Shown here: piece by piece, positions 34,776-43,456 of the stretch
Numbering within the stretch: the stretch's first letter is position 1
How the letters are laid out: every line of letters starts with the position of its first letter
DNA from: Sphaerospermopsis aphanizomenoides BCCUSP55
Lineage (GTDB): Bacteria > Cyanobacteriota > Cyanobacteriia > Cyanobacteriales > Nostocaceae
Reading direction: 5' to 3'
Length of the DNA stretch: 46,640 bases
NCBI RefSeq assembly: GCF_001586785.1
Contig: NZ_LUFH02000045.1
Location: 1 to 46,640 of the forward strand
Notes under the pieces: generated by a model
What the model saw: the letters and a program-made list of their open reading frames with translations, nothing else
Database searches by the model: none
Told to the model about the DNA's origin: nothing
Translations under genes and position numbers: made by a program

Positions 34776-35716
34776 AACAAGTTGTTGTAGTTGGTGCAGG
34801 CAATTGGGGTCAGAACCTGATTCAGAACTTCTATGCCTTAGAAGCTTTAGCAGGAATTGCAGAGATTAACCCTGAACTTAGAAGCAAAGCACAAGCTAGA
34901 TATCCTGATGTTGTTAGCTATGCAGATTTACAGCAAGCATTGGCAAGTGATATTCCCGCAATTGTCTTTGCTACTCCAGCCCCGACCCATTATCAATTTG
35001 CAATGGCAGCTTTGGAAGCAGGGAAAGACGTATTTATCGAAAAACCCATGACTCTGCAAACAGAAGCAGCTCGAAAGCTTGCAGAATATGCCGATAAGCA
35101 TTCCCAGATATTAATGGTAGGGCATTTATTGCTTTATCAACCTGCAATTACTTGGATGCGAGACTATTTAGCCAGTGGTAAAGCCGGCAAGGTACTCCAT
35201 GTAGCTACCCAAAGAGCCAAATTGGGTAAAGTGCGGCAGGAAGAAAATGTCTGGTGGTCATTTGCACCCCACGATGTTTCCATAGTGCTAGATTTGTTGG
35301 GCAATCCGCAAGTGGAACGAGTACAAGCTCATGGACAGGCAATGTTACAGCCAGAAATTGAGGATAATGTCCATGCAGACATCAGATTTCAGGGTGGTCA
35401 AACTGCTCACCTCCACACATCCTGGTATTGGCCTCTGTTGCAACGTAGTACGACAGTCATTACTGAACGACAAATGTTGGTATATGACGAAATAGCTCAA
35501 CAAGTCACAGTCTATGACAAGGGTGTTGACGAGCAGCTAAATAATCGAGACCAGGGTAGTTCAGTTGTCGATATAGCTGCATCAGAACCCCTGAAAATAG
35601 AGTGCCAACATTTTCTGCAATGTTTACAAACTCGTGAAAAACCTCGTTCCGATGGCTGGAATGGTGTAGCTGTGGTGGAGATTTTAGAGAAGGCTCAGGA
35701 GGCACTACATAGCTGA
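34772..35716 (+). CDS. wbpB: Gfo/Idh/MocA oxidoreductase, WbpB type
   Basis: NAD-dependent oxidoreductase of 314 residues: KQVVVVGAGNWGQNLIQNFY, then FATPAPTHYQFAMAALEAGKDVFIEKPMTLQTEAARKL with the EKP motif, and the substrate-side WWSFAPHDVSIVLDLLGNP with the catalytic histidine. The WbpB homologue oxidises C3 of UDP-GlcNAcA to a ketone, which the aminotransferase then uses. I choose ATG 34772, which overlaps the WbpA stop by 4 bases; an in-frame start at 34745 lies inside wbpA. A gap with a repeat-like element separates it from the MBL-Rieske gene. Confidence 0.88.
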   Translation: MKQVVVVGAGNWGQNLIQNFYALEALAGIAEINPELRSKAQARYPDVVSYADLQQALASDIPAIVFATPAPTHYQFAMAALEAGKDVFIEKPMTLQTEAARKLAEYADKHSQILMVGHLLLYQPAITWMRDYLASGKAGKVLHVATQRAKLGKVRQEENVWWSFAPHDVSIVLDLLGNPQVERVQAHGQAMLQPEIEDNVHADIRFQGGQTAHLHTSWYWPLLQRSTTVITERQMLVYDEIAQQVTVYDKGVDEQLNNRDQGSSVVDIAASEPLKIECQHFLQCLQTREKPRSDGWNGVAVVEILEKAQEALHS

Positions 35717-35851
35717 GGGACTTCCAACTAAAAAAATATTCCATCGTTTGGGTCAGCAGGGAAGCAGGGGTCGCAGGGGGCGCAGGGGAGGAAGAATCTC
35801 ATACTCATATTGGTTCTCACTCATTGAATAATTTAATTTCTGGAAGTCCCT
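35716..35851. repeat. MITE-like element with short inverted ends
   Basis: AGGGACTTCCA (35716-35726) is inverted exactly as TGGAAGTCCCT (35841-35851), with a further near match at each end. Between the ends lies G-rich repetitive sequence (GCAGGG, GCAGGGG and variants, about 35750-35795). No coding capacity. It sits between two operon genes and its left end overlaps the wbpB stop codon (35714-35716) by one base. Confidence 0.55.
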
Positions 35852-35890
35852 TAGTTAGTTAAATACTTGTAATTATATGGGAGTTGATTG

Positions 35891-37483
35891 ATGAAGTTTA
35901 CCTATTTAGGTCATGCTGGCTTTCTATTAGAAACACCGCGCTGCCTTTTTCTTATAGACCCTTGGCTGAGTTCAACAGGCGCATTTGACGCAGCCTGGTT
36001 TCAGTATCCTTGTAATCACCATCTTGAGCAACCTCTCTTAAAGTACGTAAAAACTGCAAATAAATCTTTGTATGTATATATTTCCCACGAACATCAAGAT
36101 CATTACGATACTGAATTCTTAAAAAAGATATGTGTTTGCCACCCACATTTCATTTTACCTAAGTTCACTACACACACTTTTGAATTCATCAATCAATTCT
36201 ATTCTTCAGATCAGATAACTTTTCTGGCAGATCAAGAACTGATTCATCAAGGAGACTTTTCTGTAACTCTTTTTTTAGAGGAATCTGGTCTTAATAGAGA
36301 TTCTGCTATTTTATTTAATTGTCAAAACTTTTCTTTCCTGAATCTCAATGATTGTAAAATATTCGATAGAGTTTCTAGTTTAATCTCCACAAAAATTGAT
36401 ATTTTCACAACTCAATTTTCCGGTGCATCTTGGCATCCAATATGTTATGATTATGATGCAGCGTCATACAGAAAAATTTCACTTTCTAAACGAATTAGCA
36501 AATTTAAAAATGTTGCTAGAGCAATAGAAATTTTACAACCGAAAATATTTCTCCCTTCGGCAGGACCTGCTTGTTTTTTAGATGATAAGCTATTTAATTT
36601 GAATTTTGATGTCAACGGAATTTTTCCTACAGCGGAAGAGTTTATCAAGTGGCTTGAAGAAAATATAGACATTAAAGACACACAAAATATCCATCTTTTA
36701 CCTGGAGATTTATTGACATTTCCCGATCTCAGTATTCAAAGAAATAAACAACTATTTGATTACCAAAACCGCAGCAAAAAGGCATATTTGTTGGATTATC
36801 AACAGGAACTCAGTCACTATATTCGTATGTTGCATGAGGAAAGTAGTAAAACAAAACCGGAACATATTTTCAAACGTCTCAAATACGAACTAGAATTAAA
36901 ATGCAATATCCTCGGAACTTTTACAGGTGAAACTCGCCCTCTTTACTTCGGTTTGGAAGAACTTCCCAATCTTTTCTGGAAAGTTGATTTAGCAAATCAA
37001 TGTGTTGAAGCAACTAATAAAATACACGAAAGTGCATTTTATTCAATCATTGCTCCTGCTTGGCAGGTAGAAAGAGTGCTGAATCGTGAAATTCATTGGG
37101 AGGACTTTTCTCTTAGTTTTAGATCCCGGCTTCAGCGAATCCCAGATATATATTCTATCATTTGGAATTTATTTATTTTTCGTAACCCAGATGAGTTGGC
37201 ATGGGCTGTAAAATCCCAAGTCCAGCTTGAGCAAAATAATAGTCGTATTACTGTTGTCTGTCCTATTACAGATAAACAATGGGAAATCAATCAATATTGT
37301 CCCCATCAAGGTGCAGATTTATCCATAGCCTGCGTGGAAGATGGTCGATATCTCCTGTGTCCTCGGCACGGATGGAAATTTGATCTTGAAGATAATGGGA
37401 GGCTAACTCCAAATGGAAATTTTTCAGTAAACTCACAATCAATAAGTCTCAAAATTGAGGAAGTGGTTGTCAACAAATCTTGA
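35891..37483 (+). CDS. MBL-fold hydrolase fused to a C-terminal Rieske domain (CMP-Neu5Ac hydroxylase-like)
   Basis: Protein of 530 residues. Residues 1-270 form an UlaG-like metallo-beta-lactamase domain: [14 protein letters not shown], then LIDPWLSS and the metal motif HEHQDHYD (HxHxDH, residues 66-71). Residues 280-440 are of unknown fold with many aromatic positions. Residues 445-525 are a Rieske domain with both ligand pairs intact, CPHQG (about 470-472) and CPRHGW (about 490-493). The same two domains in the opposite order build CMP-N-acetylneuraminate hydroxylase, which turns an N-acetyl into an N-glycolyl group. The gene is between wbpB and wbpD, so an oxygenase of a nucleotide sugar is the natural inference, not a proof. 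ATG 35891 has GGGAG upstream; a TTG at 35888 is also in frame. Confidence 0.85.
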   Translation: MKFTYLGHAGFLLETPRCLFLIDPWLSSTGAFDAAWFQYPCNHHLEQPLLKYVKTANKSLYVYISHEHQDHYDTEFLKKICVCHPHFILPKFTTHTFEFINQFYSSDQITFLADQELIHQGDFSVTLFLEESGLNRDSAILFNCQNFSFLNLNDCKIFDRVSSLISTKIDIFTTQFSGASWHPICYDYDAASYRKISLSKRISKFKNVARAIEILQPKIFLPSAGPACFLDDKLFNLNFDVNGIFPTAEEFIKWLEENIDIKDTQNIHLLPGDLLTFPDLSIQRNKQLFDYQNRSKKAYLLDYQQELSHYIRMLHEESSKTKPEHIFKRLKYELELKCNILGTFTGETRPLYFGLEELPNLFWKVDLANQCVEATNKIHESAFYSIIAPAWQVERVLNREIHWEDFSLSFRSRLQRIPDIYSIIWNLFIFRNPDELAWAVKSQVQLEQNNSRITVVCPITDKQWEINQYCPHQGADLSIACVEDGRYLLCPRHGWKFDLEDNGRLTPNGNFSVNSQSISLKIEEVVVNKS

Positions 37484-37509
37484 AAATAGAGAAATTTAAA
37501 GGTCTTGTC

Positions 37510-38091
37510 ATGGTTAACTATTTTATTCACGAATCAGCTTACGTGGATGAAGGGGCTGAAATTGGAGAAGACACAAAGATTTGGCACTTTTGCCATGTAA
37601 GTAGTAGAGCAAAGATTGGACGCAACTGCTCCTTTGGACAAAATGTCTTTGTTGCTAACAATGTGGTCATAGGAAATGGCTGCAAAATTCAAAATAACGT
37701 TTCCCTTTACGAAGGGGTAATCCTAGAAGATTACGTTTTCTGCGGTCCCAGTATGGTATTTACCAACATCAAAACCCCTCGTTGTGAATATCCTCGCAAT
37801 ACCAGCAACCATTATCAGAACACATTGGTCAAGCGAGGCGCAAGTATTGGGGCAAATGCAACCATTGTGTGTGGTGTGACGTTGCATGAGTGTGCCTTTG
37901 TTGCTGCTGGAGCGGTAGTTACTAAAGATGTACCAGCTTACGCAATGGTAGCAGGAGTTCCCGCAGAGATAATTGGCTGGATGAGTGCCTATGGCGATGT
38001 TCTGGAATTTGATGAACATGGTTATGCTATTGACTCTATAAATGCCAAGTATCAGCAAGTCTCCGATATCGAAGTCAGGAAAGTCCCGTGA
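37510..38091 (+). CDS. wbpD: UDP-sugar N-acetyltransferase, WbpD type
   Basis: Left-handed beta-helix acyltransferase of 193 residues. The hexapeptide repeats are clear ([51 protein letters not shown]). The sequence [54 protein letters not shown] and [11 protein letters not shown] matches WbpD of Pseudomonas. It acetylates the 3-amino group made by the aminotransferase. ATG 37510 is preferred over a TTG at 37480 because the family starts here. The gene follows the MBL-Rieske gene by 26 bases. Confidence 0.9.
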   Translation: MVNYFIHESAYVDEGAEIGEDTKIWHFCHVSSRAKIGRNCSFGQNVFVANNVVIGNGCKIQNNVSLYEGVILEDYVFCGPSMVFTNIKTPRCEYPRNTSNHYQNTLVKRGASIGANATIVCGVTLHECAFVAAGAVVTKDVPAYAMVAGVPAEIIGWMSAYGDVLEFDEHGYAIDSINAKYQQVSDIEVRKVP

Positions 38092-38212
38092 GAAGGTACT
38101 AGCCACCACTGGCTTAAATAGTTTGGAATTGCTGATCTTTTTGCAGTAACCAACCTAGAAAACTAGTAACTTTGTTTTTTGTCAAAACGATTGAAGGAGC
38201 TATTTACAACTC

Positions 38213-39328
38213 ATGAATATTCCTGTACTAGACTTAAAACCCCAATATCAAGGTATTCACGCAGAAATTCAAGCAGCAATAAATCGCGTGCTGGAATCAG
38301 GTGCATTTATCATGGGGCCAGATGTCAAGCTATTTGAGCAAGAAGTAGCCCAATACCTGGGAGTGAAACACGCCATTAGTGTAAATTCTGGAACTGATGC
38401 CTTAGTAATTGGTTTGAAAGCCTTGGGTATTGGTGAGGGAGATGAGGTAATCACCACTCCATTTTCGTTTTTTGCTACCGCAGAATCAATTGGTAATGTC
38501 GGAGCAAAGCCAGTATTTGCTGATATTAATCCAAAAAGCTTTAACATCAATCCAGAAGAAATTAGAGCCAAAATTACACCATTTACCAAGGCAATTATGC
38601 CTGTTCACCTTTATGGTTGTCCGGCAGCAATGGGACAAATTATGGATATTGCCCTGGAGTATGAACTAAAGGTAATTGAAGATTGCGCCCAATCTTTTGG
38701 TGCGTGTTATTACGAAACAGGATCTGATATTAACAATAAATTTACTGGTACAATAGGTGATTTTGGTGCTTACTCATTTTTCCCTTCTAAGAACTTAGGT
38801 GCTTACGGTGATGGCGGTTTGATTGCTACCAACAATGACCAAGTGGCAGAGTTAGCTAAAGCTTTACGGGTGCATGGAGCCAAGAAAAAGTATCACAACG
38901 AAATGCTTGGTTATAACTCTCGTCTAGATACCCTGCAAGCGGCAATTTTAAGGGTGAAATTACCTCATATTGATGCTTGGAATCATGGTAGGCGTAGAGT
39001 AGCAGAAATTTATAACGAATTACTGGCAGATGTGCCAGGGATAATTACGCCAGAATTGGCTGATGGTCATGTATTCCATCAGTATACGATTCGCGTGATT
39101 GATGGGAAACGCGAGCAAGTACAGCAATATCTGGCCTCGCAGGGTATTAGCACAATGGTTTATTATCCAATACCGCAAGACCAATTGCCAGTTTATCAAG
39201 GTAAATACCCGGTAAACCCAGTGAGTGACAAGTTGGCACAAGAGGTATTGAGTTTACCAATTTGGGCAGAGATGCATCAGTCAACTGTTGAAAGAATAGT
39301 ACAAGTGCTGAAAAATAGTCAGGTTTAA
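38213..39328 (+). CDS. wbpE: DegT/DnrJ/EryC1 aminotransferase, WbpE type
   Basis: PLP-dependent sugar aminotransferase of 371 residues. It has IPVLDLKPQYQGIHAEIQAAI, the SVNSGTDALVIGLKALG cofactor-phosphate loop, VHLYGCPAAM, EDCAQSFGA (Asp binding the ring nitrogen), and the catalytic lysine in FFPSKNLGAYGDGG. The end region WNHGRRRVAEIYNELL and the FHQYTIRV motif are usual. It transfers an amino group from glutamate to the 3-keto-UDP-GlcNAcA that WbpB makes. ATG 38213 has GGAG upstream. It follows wbpD by 121 bases. Confidence 0.9.
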   Translation: MNIPVLDLKPQYQGIHAEIQAAINRVLESGAFIMGPDVKLFEQEVAQYLGVKHAISVNSGTDALVIGLKALGIGEGDEVITTPFSFFATAESIGNVGAKPVFADINPKSFNINPEEIRAKITPFTKAIMPVHLYGCPAAMGQIMDIALEYELKVIEDCAQSFGACYYETGSDINNKFTGTIGDFGAYSFFPSKNLGAYGDGGLIATNNDQVAELAKALRVHGAKKKYHNEMLGYNSRLDTLQAAILRVKLPHIDAWNHGRRRVAEIYNELLADVPGIITPELADGHVFHQYTIRVIDGKREQVQQYLASQGISTMVYYPIPQDQLPVYQGKYPVNPVSDKLAQEVLSLPIWAEMHQSTVERIVQVLKNSQV

Positions 39329-39419
39329 GCTATTTCCTAACTTTAGTCCAGCAGATTGAATCTTCTATGATTATTTCGTTTTGAGCCATTACAGCTAACT
39401 GACCAATTAGGTAGAAAAA

Positions 39420-40082
39420 ATGAAAGCAACTTTAGAGAAATGGAATAAGTATTGGCAAAACATGAAATTGCCTCTTCATCGTTATGAAACAAGTGAACAT
39501 TATCAGTCGTATGCGAGCGAACTAAAAGTTCTTTTTAGCAATCAAATCCCGCAAACTGTTCTGGAACTTGGTTGCGGAAACGGTGCGCTATACCAGTATC
39601 TTGGCTTCAAAGATTCTCAATACAAAGGTGTAGACTTTTCTTCTACCATGCTGGACGAATTTAAAGGGAAGTATCCTCACCTTGACTTAGAAAATGGTGA
39701 TGCTTCATCATACTGCGATGCAAATAAATACGATTTAATCATCTCTATTGAATTGGCTCAGTATTTTGATATTGACATGATGAATCAACATTTTGCCAAT
39801 GCAAGAAAGATGGTTCATGAAAACTCACTGTTTATCTGTGCAGGTATTCCATGGAAAAAGCAAAGATTCAAATATCGTATTGGTCAATTATCAGAAAAGG
39901 AACAATCAGTACCATTGAAGGTTGCATTGTCGTATTTCAAATGTTTATTCAATGAGCAATTAGGGGATTGGTATGATTTCTCTGATATCAGAAAGTTATG
40001 TAAGAAATATGATTTTTCAGTCAATTTCTATGGATCGATGAATTATATGTATAGATTTCATGCAGTTATAAAGCAAAAGTAA
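39420..40082 (+). CDS. Class I SAM-dependent methyltransferase
   Basis: Protein of 220 residues with the SAM-binding VLELGCGNGALYQYL (motif I), GVDFSSTMLDEF, the acidic LENGDASSYC segment and DLIISIELAQYF. The C-terminal half (DWYDFSDIRKLCKKYDFS) has no more specific signature. It probably methylates a hydroxyl or amine on a sugar of the repeat unit, as methyltransferases in such loci often do; the acceptor is not evident. It is in the same direction as its neighbours and 11 bases before the flippase gene. Confidence 0.85.
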   Translation: MKATLEKWNKYWQNMKLPLHRYETSEHYQSYASELKVLFSNQIPQTVLELGCGNGALYQYLGFKDSQYKGVDFSSTMLDEFKGKYPHLDLENGDASSYCDANKYDLIISIELAQYFDIDMMNQHFANARKMVHENSLFICAGIPWKKQRFKYRIGQLSEKEQSVPLKVALSYFKCLFNEQLGDWYDFSDIRKLCKKYDFSVNFYGSMNYMYRFHAVIKQK

Positions 40083-40093
40083 AGTAATTGCAG

Positions 40094-41563
40094 ATGAACA
40101 ACACAAATCAATCCTCTAGAAGCGCTAAGAAAACCAGCTTTGCAGGGGATGTCCTGAAACTTGTTTCAGGAACAGCATTTGCACAAGTCCTAACCATTCT
40201 TGCTTCACCATTTCTGACTCGTTTGTACGGACCAGAAGCATTTGGTAAACTTGCTATTTTTTTGTCTGTTACCAGTATCATTGGTGTGATTATTTGTTTC
40301 CGTTATGAATTGGCAATCATGTTACCGGAGACTGATGAGGAGGCTGCTAATCTACTAGGGCTGAGTTTGGTATTTGTCGTTTTAATTAGTGTCTTAACCA
40401 TTCCAATTGTTTGGCTTGGACAATCAGTCTTACTAGAACTGTTGAAAGACCCTACATTAAGTCGTTTCCTTTGCTTGGTTCCACCGATGGTATTCTTCAG
40501 TGGAATGGCTCAGGCTCTCAATTATTGGAACTCAAGAACCAAGTACTTTGGCCGTTTATCTATGGCACGAGTATGCCAGTCAGTTACTACAACAGGGATA
40601 CAATTGGGCTCTGGCTATACAGGTTACGCGACTGGAGGAACTCTAATTGTTGCTAGTGTGGTAGGTTTGGCTATGTCTACACTTATACTAGGAGGGCAAA
40701 TCTGGCATGATGATGGGAAATTTCTGAGAACCAGTATTAACTGGAACAGAATGCTTGCTGGACTTAGACGATATTCTAAGTTTCCGATTTATGGTATTTG
40801 GTCTGCTTTATTTAATACTATTTCATTCCAACTACCAGTATTAATGTTGTCTAATTTTTTCCCTTCTACTGTGGTGGGTTATTATGCCCTGAGTAATCGA
40901 TTACTTAGCTTGCCAATGAGCATAATCGGTGCAACTTTTTCTCAAGTTTTTTTTCAGCGTGCAACCAAAGCAAAATCAGAAGGCCATATTGTTGAAGTAT
41001 TTGAGGTAAGTCTTAAATATCTCTTAATCTTGGGGATTTTTCCTTTTCTTGCGCTTACGTTAGTTGGTGATGACATATTTACGGTTTTTTTGGGAAAAAA
41101 CTGGACCGAGGCTGGTGTCTACTCACAAATACTTGCTTTATGGATTTTCTTAGTATTTGTTGGCTCTCCTGTCCAAACACTGATTGAGGTGTTAGAAAGA
41201 CAAGAAATTGAATTGTTTTTTAACATTTTCCTGCTGATTTCGCGCTGGTTATCTCTTTTTATAGGTGGTTTGTTTGGTAATGCTCGTTTTACCTTAATTC
41301 TCTTCTCTATGACAGGAGTAATAGCATGGCTTTGGATAATTATATGGTTAATATCAAATGCAGGATTGTCAAGAAAGAGAATTACAATTTTCTTGATTAA
41401 AAAGCTTGTATTTTGCTTGCCATTTTTAATTATAATTTCTTTGGCTAAATGGGTGTTTGAGTTGAGTCCATTCGTTATTGTTGCCTTATATATTGGGAGT
41501 ATCATTATTTACTATCTTTTCTGTGTTGGTAGAGATATAAAAAGCAAGTTGAAATTTATATGA
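40094..41563 (+). CDS. Wzx-like polysaccharide flippase
   Basis: Polytopic membrane protein of 489 residues with about twelve hydrophobic segments, of the polysaccharide transporter (MOP/PST) superfamily. The N-terminus VLKLVSGTAFAQVLTILASPFLTRLYGPEAFGKLAIFLSV is characteristic, as is FRYELAIMLPETDEEAANLLGLS. It flips the lipid-linked repeat unit across the plasma membrane before polymerisation. I choose ATG 40094; a TTG at 40088 is in frame two codons earlier. It adjoins the methyltransferase gene and is separated from the next gene by about 150 bases. Confidence 0.9.
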   Translation: MNNTNQSSRSAKKTSFAGDVLKLVSGTAFAQVLTILASPFLTRLYGPEAFGKLAIFLSVTSIIGVIICFRYELAIMLPETDEEAANLLGLSLVFVVLISVLTIPIVWLGQSVLLELLKDPTLSRFLCLVPPMVFFSGMAQALNYWNSRTKYFGRLSMARVCQSVTTTGIQLGSGYTGYATGGTLIVASVVGLAMSTLILGGQIWHDDGKFLRTSINWNRMLAGLRRYSKFPIYGIWSALFNTISFQLPVLMLSNFFPSTVVGYYALSNRLLSLPMSIIGATFSQVFFQRATKAKSEGHIVEVFEVSLKYLLILGIFPFLALTLVGDDIFTVFLGKNWTEAGVYSQILALWIFLVFVGSPVQTLIEVLERQEIELFFNIFLLISRWLSLFIGGLFGNARFTLILFSMTGVIAWLWIIIWLISNAGLSRKRITIFLIKKLVFCLPFLIIISLAKWVFELSPFVIVALYIGSIIIYYLFCVGRDIKSKLKFI

Positions 41564-41712
41564 CCTTCCAAATACAACAAAAATAGTGCTAATTGTTGCT
41601 TACGCAATGTATAAATATAAATCACTACAAGTAAAGATATAGCTGTTAATTAGGTTGCATTTAATATTGACAAGCTATAAGCATAACGGTAGATTTTTTA
41701 AATAAAAATAAG

Positions 41713-43419
41713 ATGGATAAAATCATGGAAACTTCAATAAAAAATAAGATTCATATTCATTTTTCTCCTCGTTTTGAATGGTTACAATTTTCTAAAAAAA
41801 TATTTTTTCGCAGTGCAGCATTTGCAAGCCAACAACTACAACAGGAAAAGGAAGTTTTCGATCATCTTACAGATGCGAAATCGGAAGATGAATGGATCGC
41901 TGCAATAAAAAAAATAAATAGTTTTTTTGCTGTTGTTCAGCATCAATCAGAGCAGTGCTATGCTGCTGTTGATAGGGTTCGCAGTATTCCACTTTTTTAT
42001 GGAGTAGAAAATGATAACTTTTATTTGAGTGATGTTGCTAAATGGGTGCAAGAAAAAGTTGGCGATAAAAAACGCGATCCCCTTGCTGAAACTGAGTTCT
42101 TATTGACTGGCTATGTAACTGGTTCAGATACTCTTTATCCTCAAGTCAAGCAGCTTCAAGCAGGCGAGTGTTTATTTGTCATAAGCTCGGCTATGGGCTT
42201 GCAATTAAGCAAAAGAATCTATTTTCAATATCACCATAAATATTCTGATATGGTAAACGAATCAGAATGGTTGGAACAGCTTGACAAGGTTCTCTATAAT
42301 ATATTTCAGCGATTGACTAATCTAGCTCAAGGGCGGACTCTTGTGATTCCACTCAGTGGTGGCTTTGACTCTAGACTAATTGTGTTGATGTTAAAGCGTA
42401 TAGGTTATGATAATATCATTACCTATAGCTATGGTAAACCCGGCAATAAAGAATCAAAAATTAGCCAAGAAATAGCTCAAAAATTAAACTTACGATGGGA
42501 ATTTGTTCCCTATAGTAATGATGCCTGGTACAACTGGTTTCATTCTAATGAAAGAAAGACGCACTATCAAATATCAGATACCTTAAGCAGTTCGTTCCAT
42601 CTACAAGACTGGCCTGCTGTTTGGGAACTAAAACAGAAATGTCTTATTCCCGAAAATAGTATTTTTATACCAGGACACACTGGTGACTTACTGTCAGGAA
42701 AACAGAGTAAGAGTGTTTTTATTGCAAGGCACAGTGATGATTTACTGTCAGAAAAACAGAGCAAGGGTGATCCTAATCTGTATAGATCAGAACAAAAACA
42801 TATTTTATCTGAGGATTTAATAACAGCTATAATTCAACGTCACTATTGCTTAAGAAGATGGGGAAATCGTGAAAATAGCTATGCTGATGCAATACATAAG
42901 AAGATTTTAGCCAGCTTGGGCGAACTCGATTATTTTCCAGATATTGCTAGTGCTTTTGAATCATGGAATGTTAAAGAAAGACAGGCAAAATTCATTATTA
43001 ATTCAGTTCGGGTATATGAATTCTGGGAGTACGATTGGTGGTTGCCTTTATGGGACTCAGATTTTATATGCTTTTGGAGCAATGTTCCAACTCAGTATCG
43101 AATTAATCAAAAACTTTATAAAGTTTATGTGCAAGAGCTTTACTCAAAAATGGTAGGTACAAATCAAAGATTTATAATAGGCAGGAAAATTGATGAAATC
43201 AACGATATATTTAAAATATTTGTTAAGAAAACTTCTTTGTACCAACTTGCCAGGTTAATAAACAATATGCGAGAGTATGACAAAAATTCACACAGTTATT
43301 ATGGTGTTATGCCAAGGCAAAAATTTTATGCTTATTATTTAGGAAAAGAGAGATTTGAAAATTTCAACTCATTTTTGTCATCGGAATATCTTGGTAAGAT
43401 AGATTTTAAAATTGAGTAA
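41713..43419 (+). CDS. Asparagine-synthetase-like protein with degenerate amidotransferase part
   Basis: Protein of 568 residues. The C-terminal half carries the PP-loop of asparagine synthetases, IPLSGGFDSRLIVLML (215-221), and later EFWEYDWWLPLWDSDFICFW typical of the sugar-locus branch. The N-terminal glutaminase-like domain (about 20-160) keeps the fold pattern (FFAVV, CYAAVDRVRSIPLFYG, NFYLSDVAKWV) but lacks the N-terminal catalytic cysteine, so it cannot use glutamine by the usual route. Homologues in polysaccharide loci may amidate a uronic acid carboxylate; that role here is inference. An unusual tandem duplication of 18 residues at about 318-353 covers the GHTGDLLSG stretch, which corresponds to the conserved ATP-site motif. 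An alternative ATG is at 41725. Confidence 0.85.
   Translation: MDKIMETSIKNKIHIHFSPRFEWLQFSKKIFFRSAAFASQQLQQEKEVFDHLTDAKSEDEWIAAIKKINSFFAVVQHQSEQCYAAVDRVRSIPLFYGVENDNFYLSDVAKWVQEKVGDKKRDPLAETEFLLTGYVTGSDTLYPQVKQLQAGECLFVISSAMGLQLSKRIYFQYHHKYSDMVNESEWLEQLDKVLYNIFQRLTNLAQGRTLVIPLSGGFDSRLIVLMLKRIGYDNIITYSYGKPGNKESKISQEIAQKLNLRWEFVPYSNDAWYNWFHSNERKTHYQISDTLSSSFHLQDWPAVWELKQKCLIPENSIFIPGHTGDLLSGKQSKSVFIARHSDDLLSEKQSKGDPNLYRSEQKHILSEDLITAIIQRHYCLRRWGNRENSYADAIHKKILASLGELDYFPDIASAFESWNVKERQAKFIINSVRVYEFWEYDWWLPLWDSDFICFWSNVPTQYRINQKLYKVYVQELYSKMVGTNQRFIIGRKIDEINDIFKIFVKKTSLYQLARLINNMREYDKNSHSYYGVMPRQKFYAYYLGKERFENFNSFLSSEYLGKIDFKIE
42664..42771 (+). repeat. Diverged 54-bp in-frame tandem duplication
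   Basis: Two 54-bp units (42664-42717 and 42718-42771) code related 18-residue segments: FIPGHTGDLLSGKQSKSV and FIARHSDDLLSEKQSKGD. Differences are scattered over the unit, so the event is not recent. The first copy retains GHTGD and the second has RHSDD. Confidence 0.8.
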
Positions 43420-43456
43420 TAATCACAAAAGCTAATGTACGTCATTTTGAATAAGC

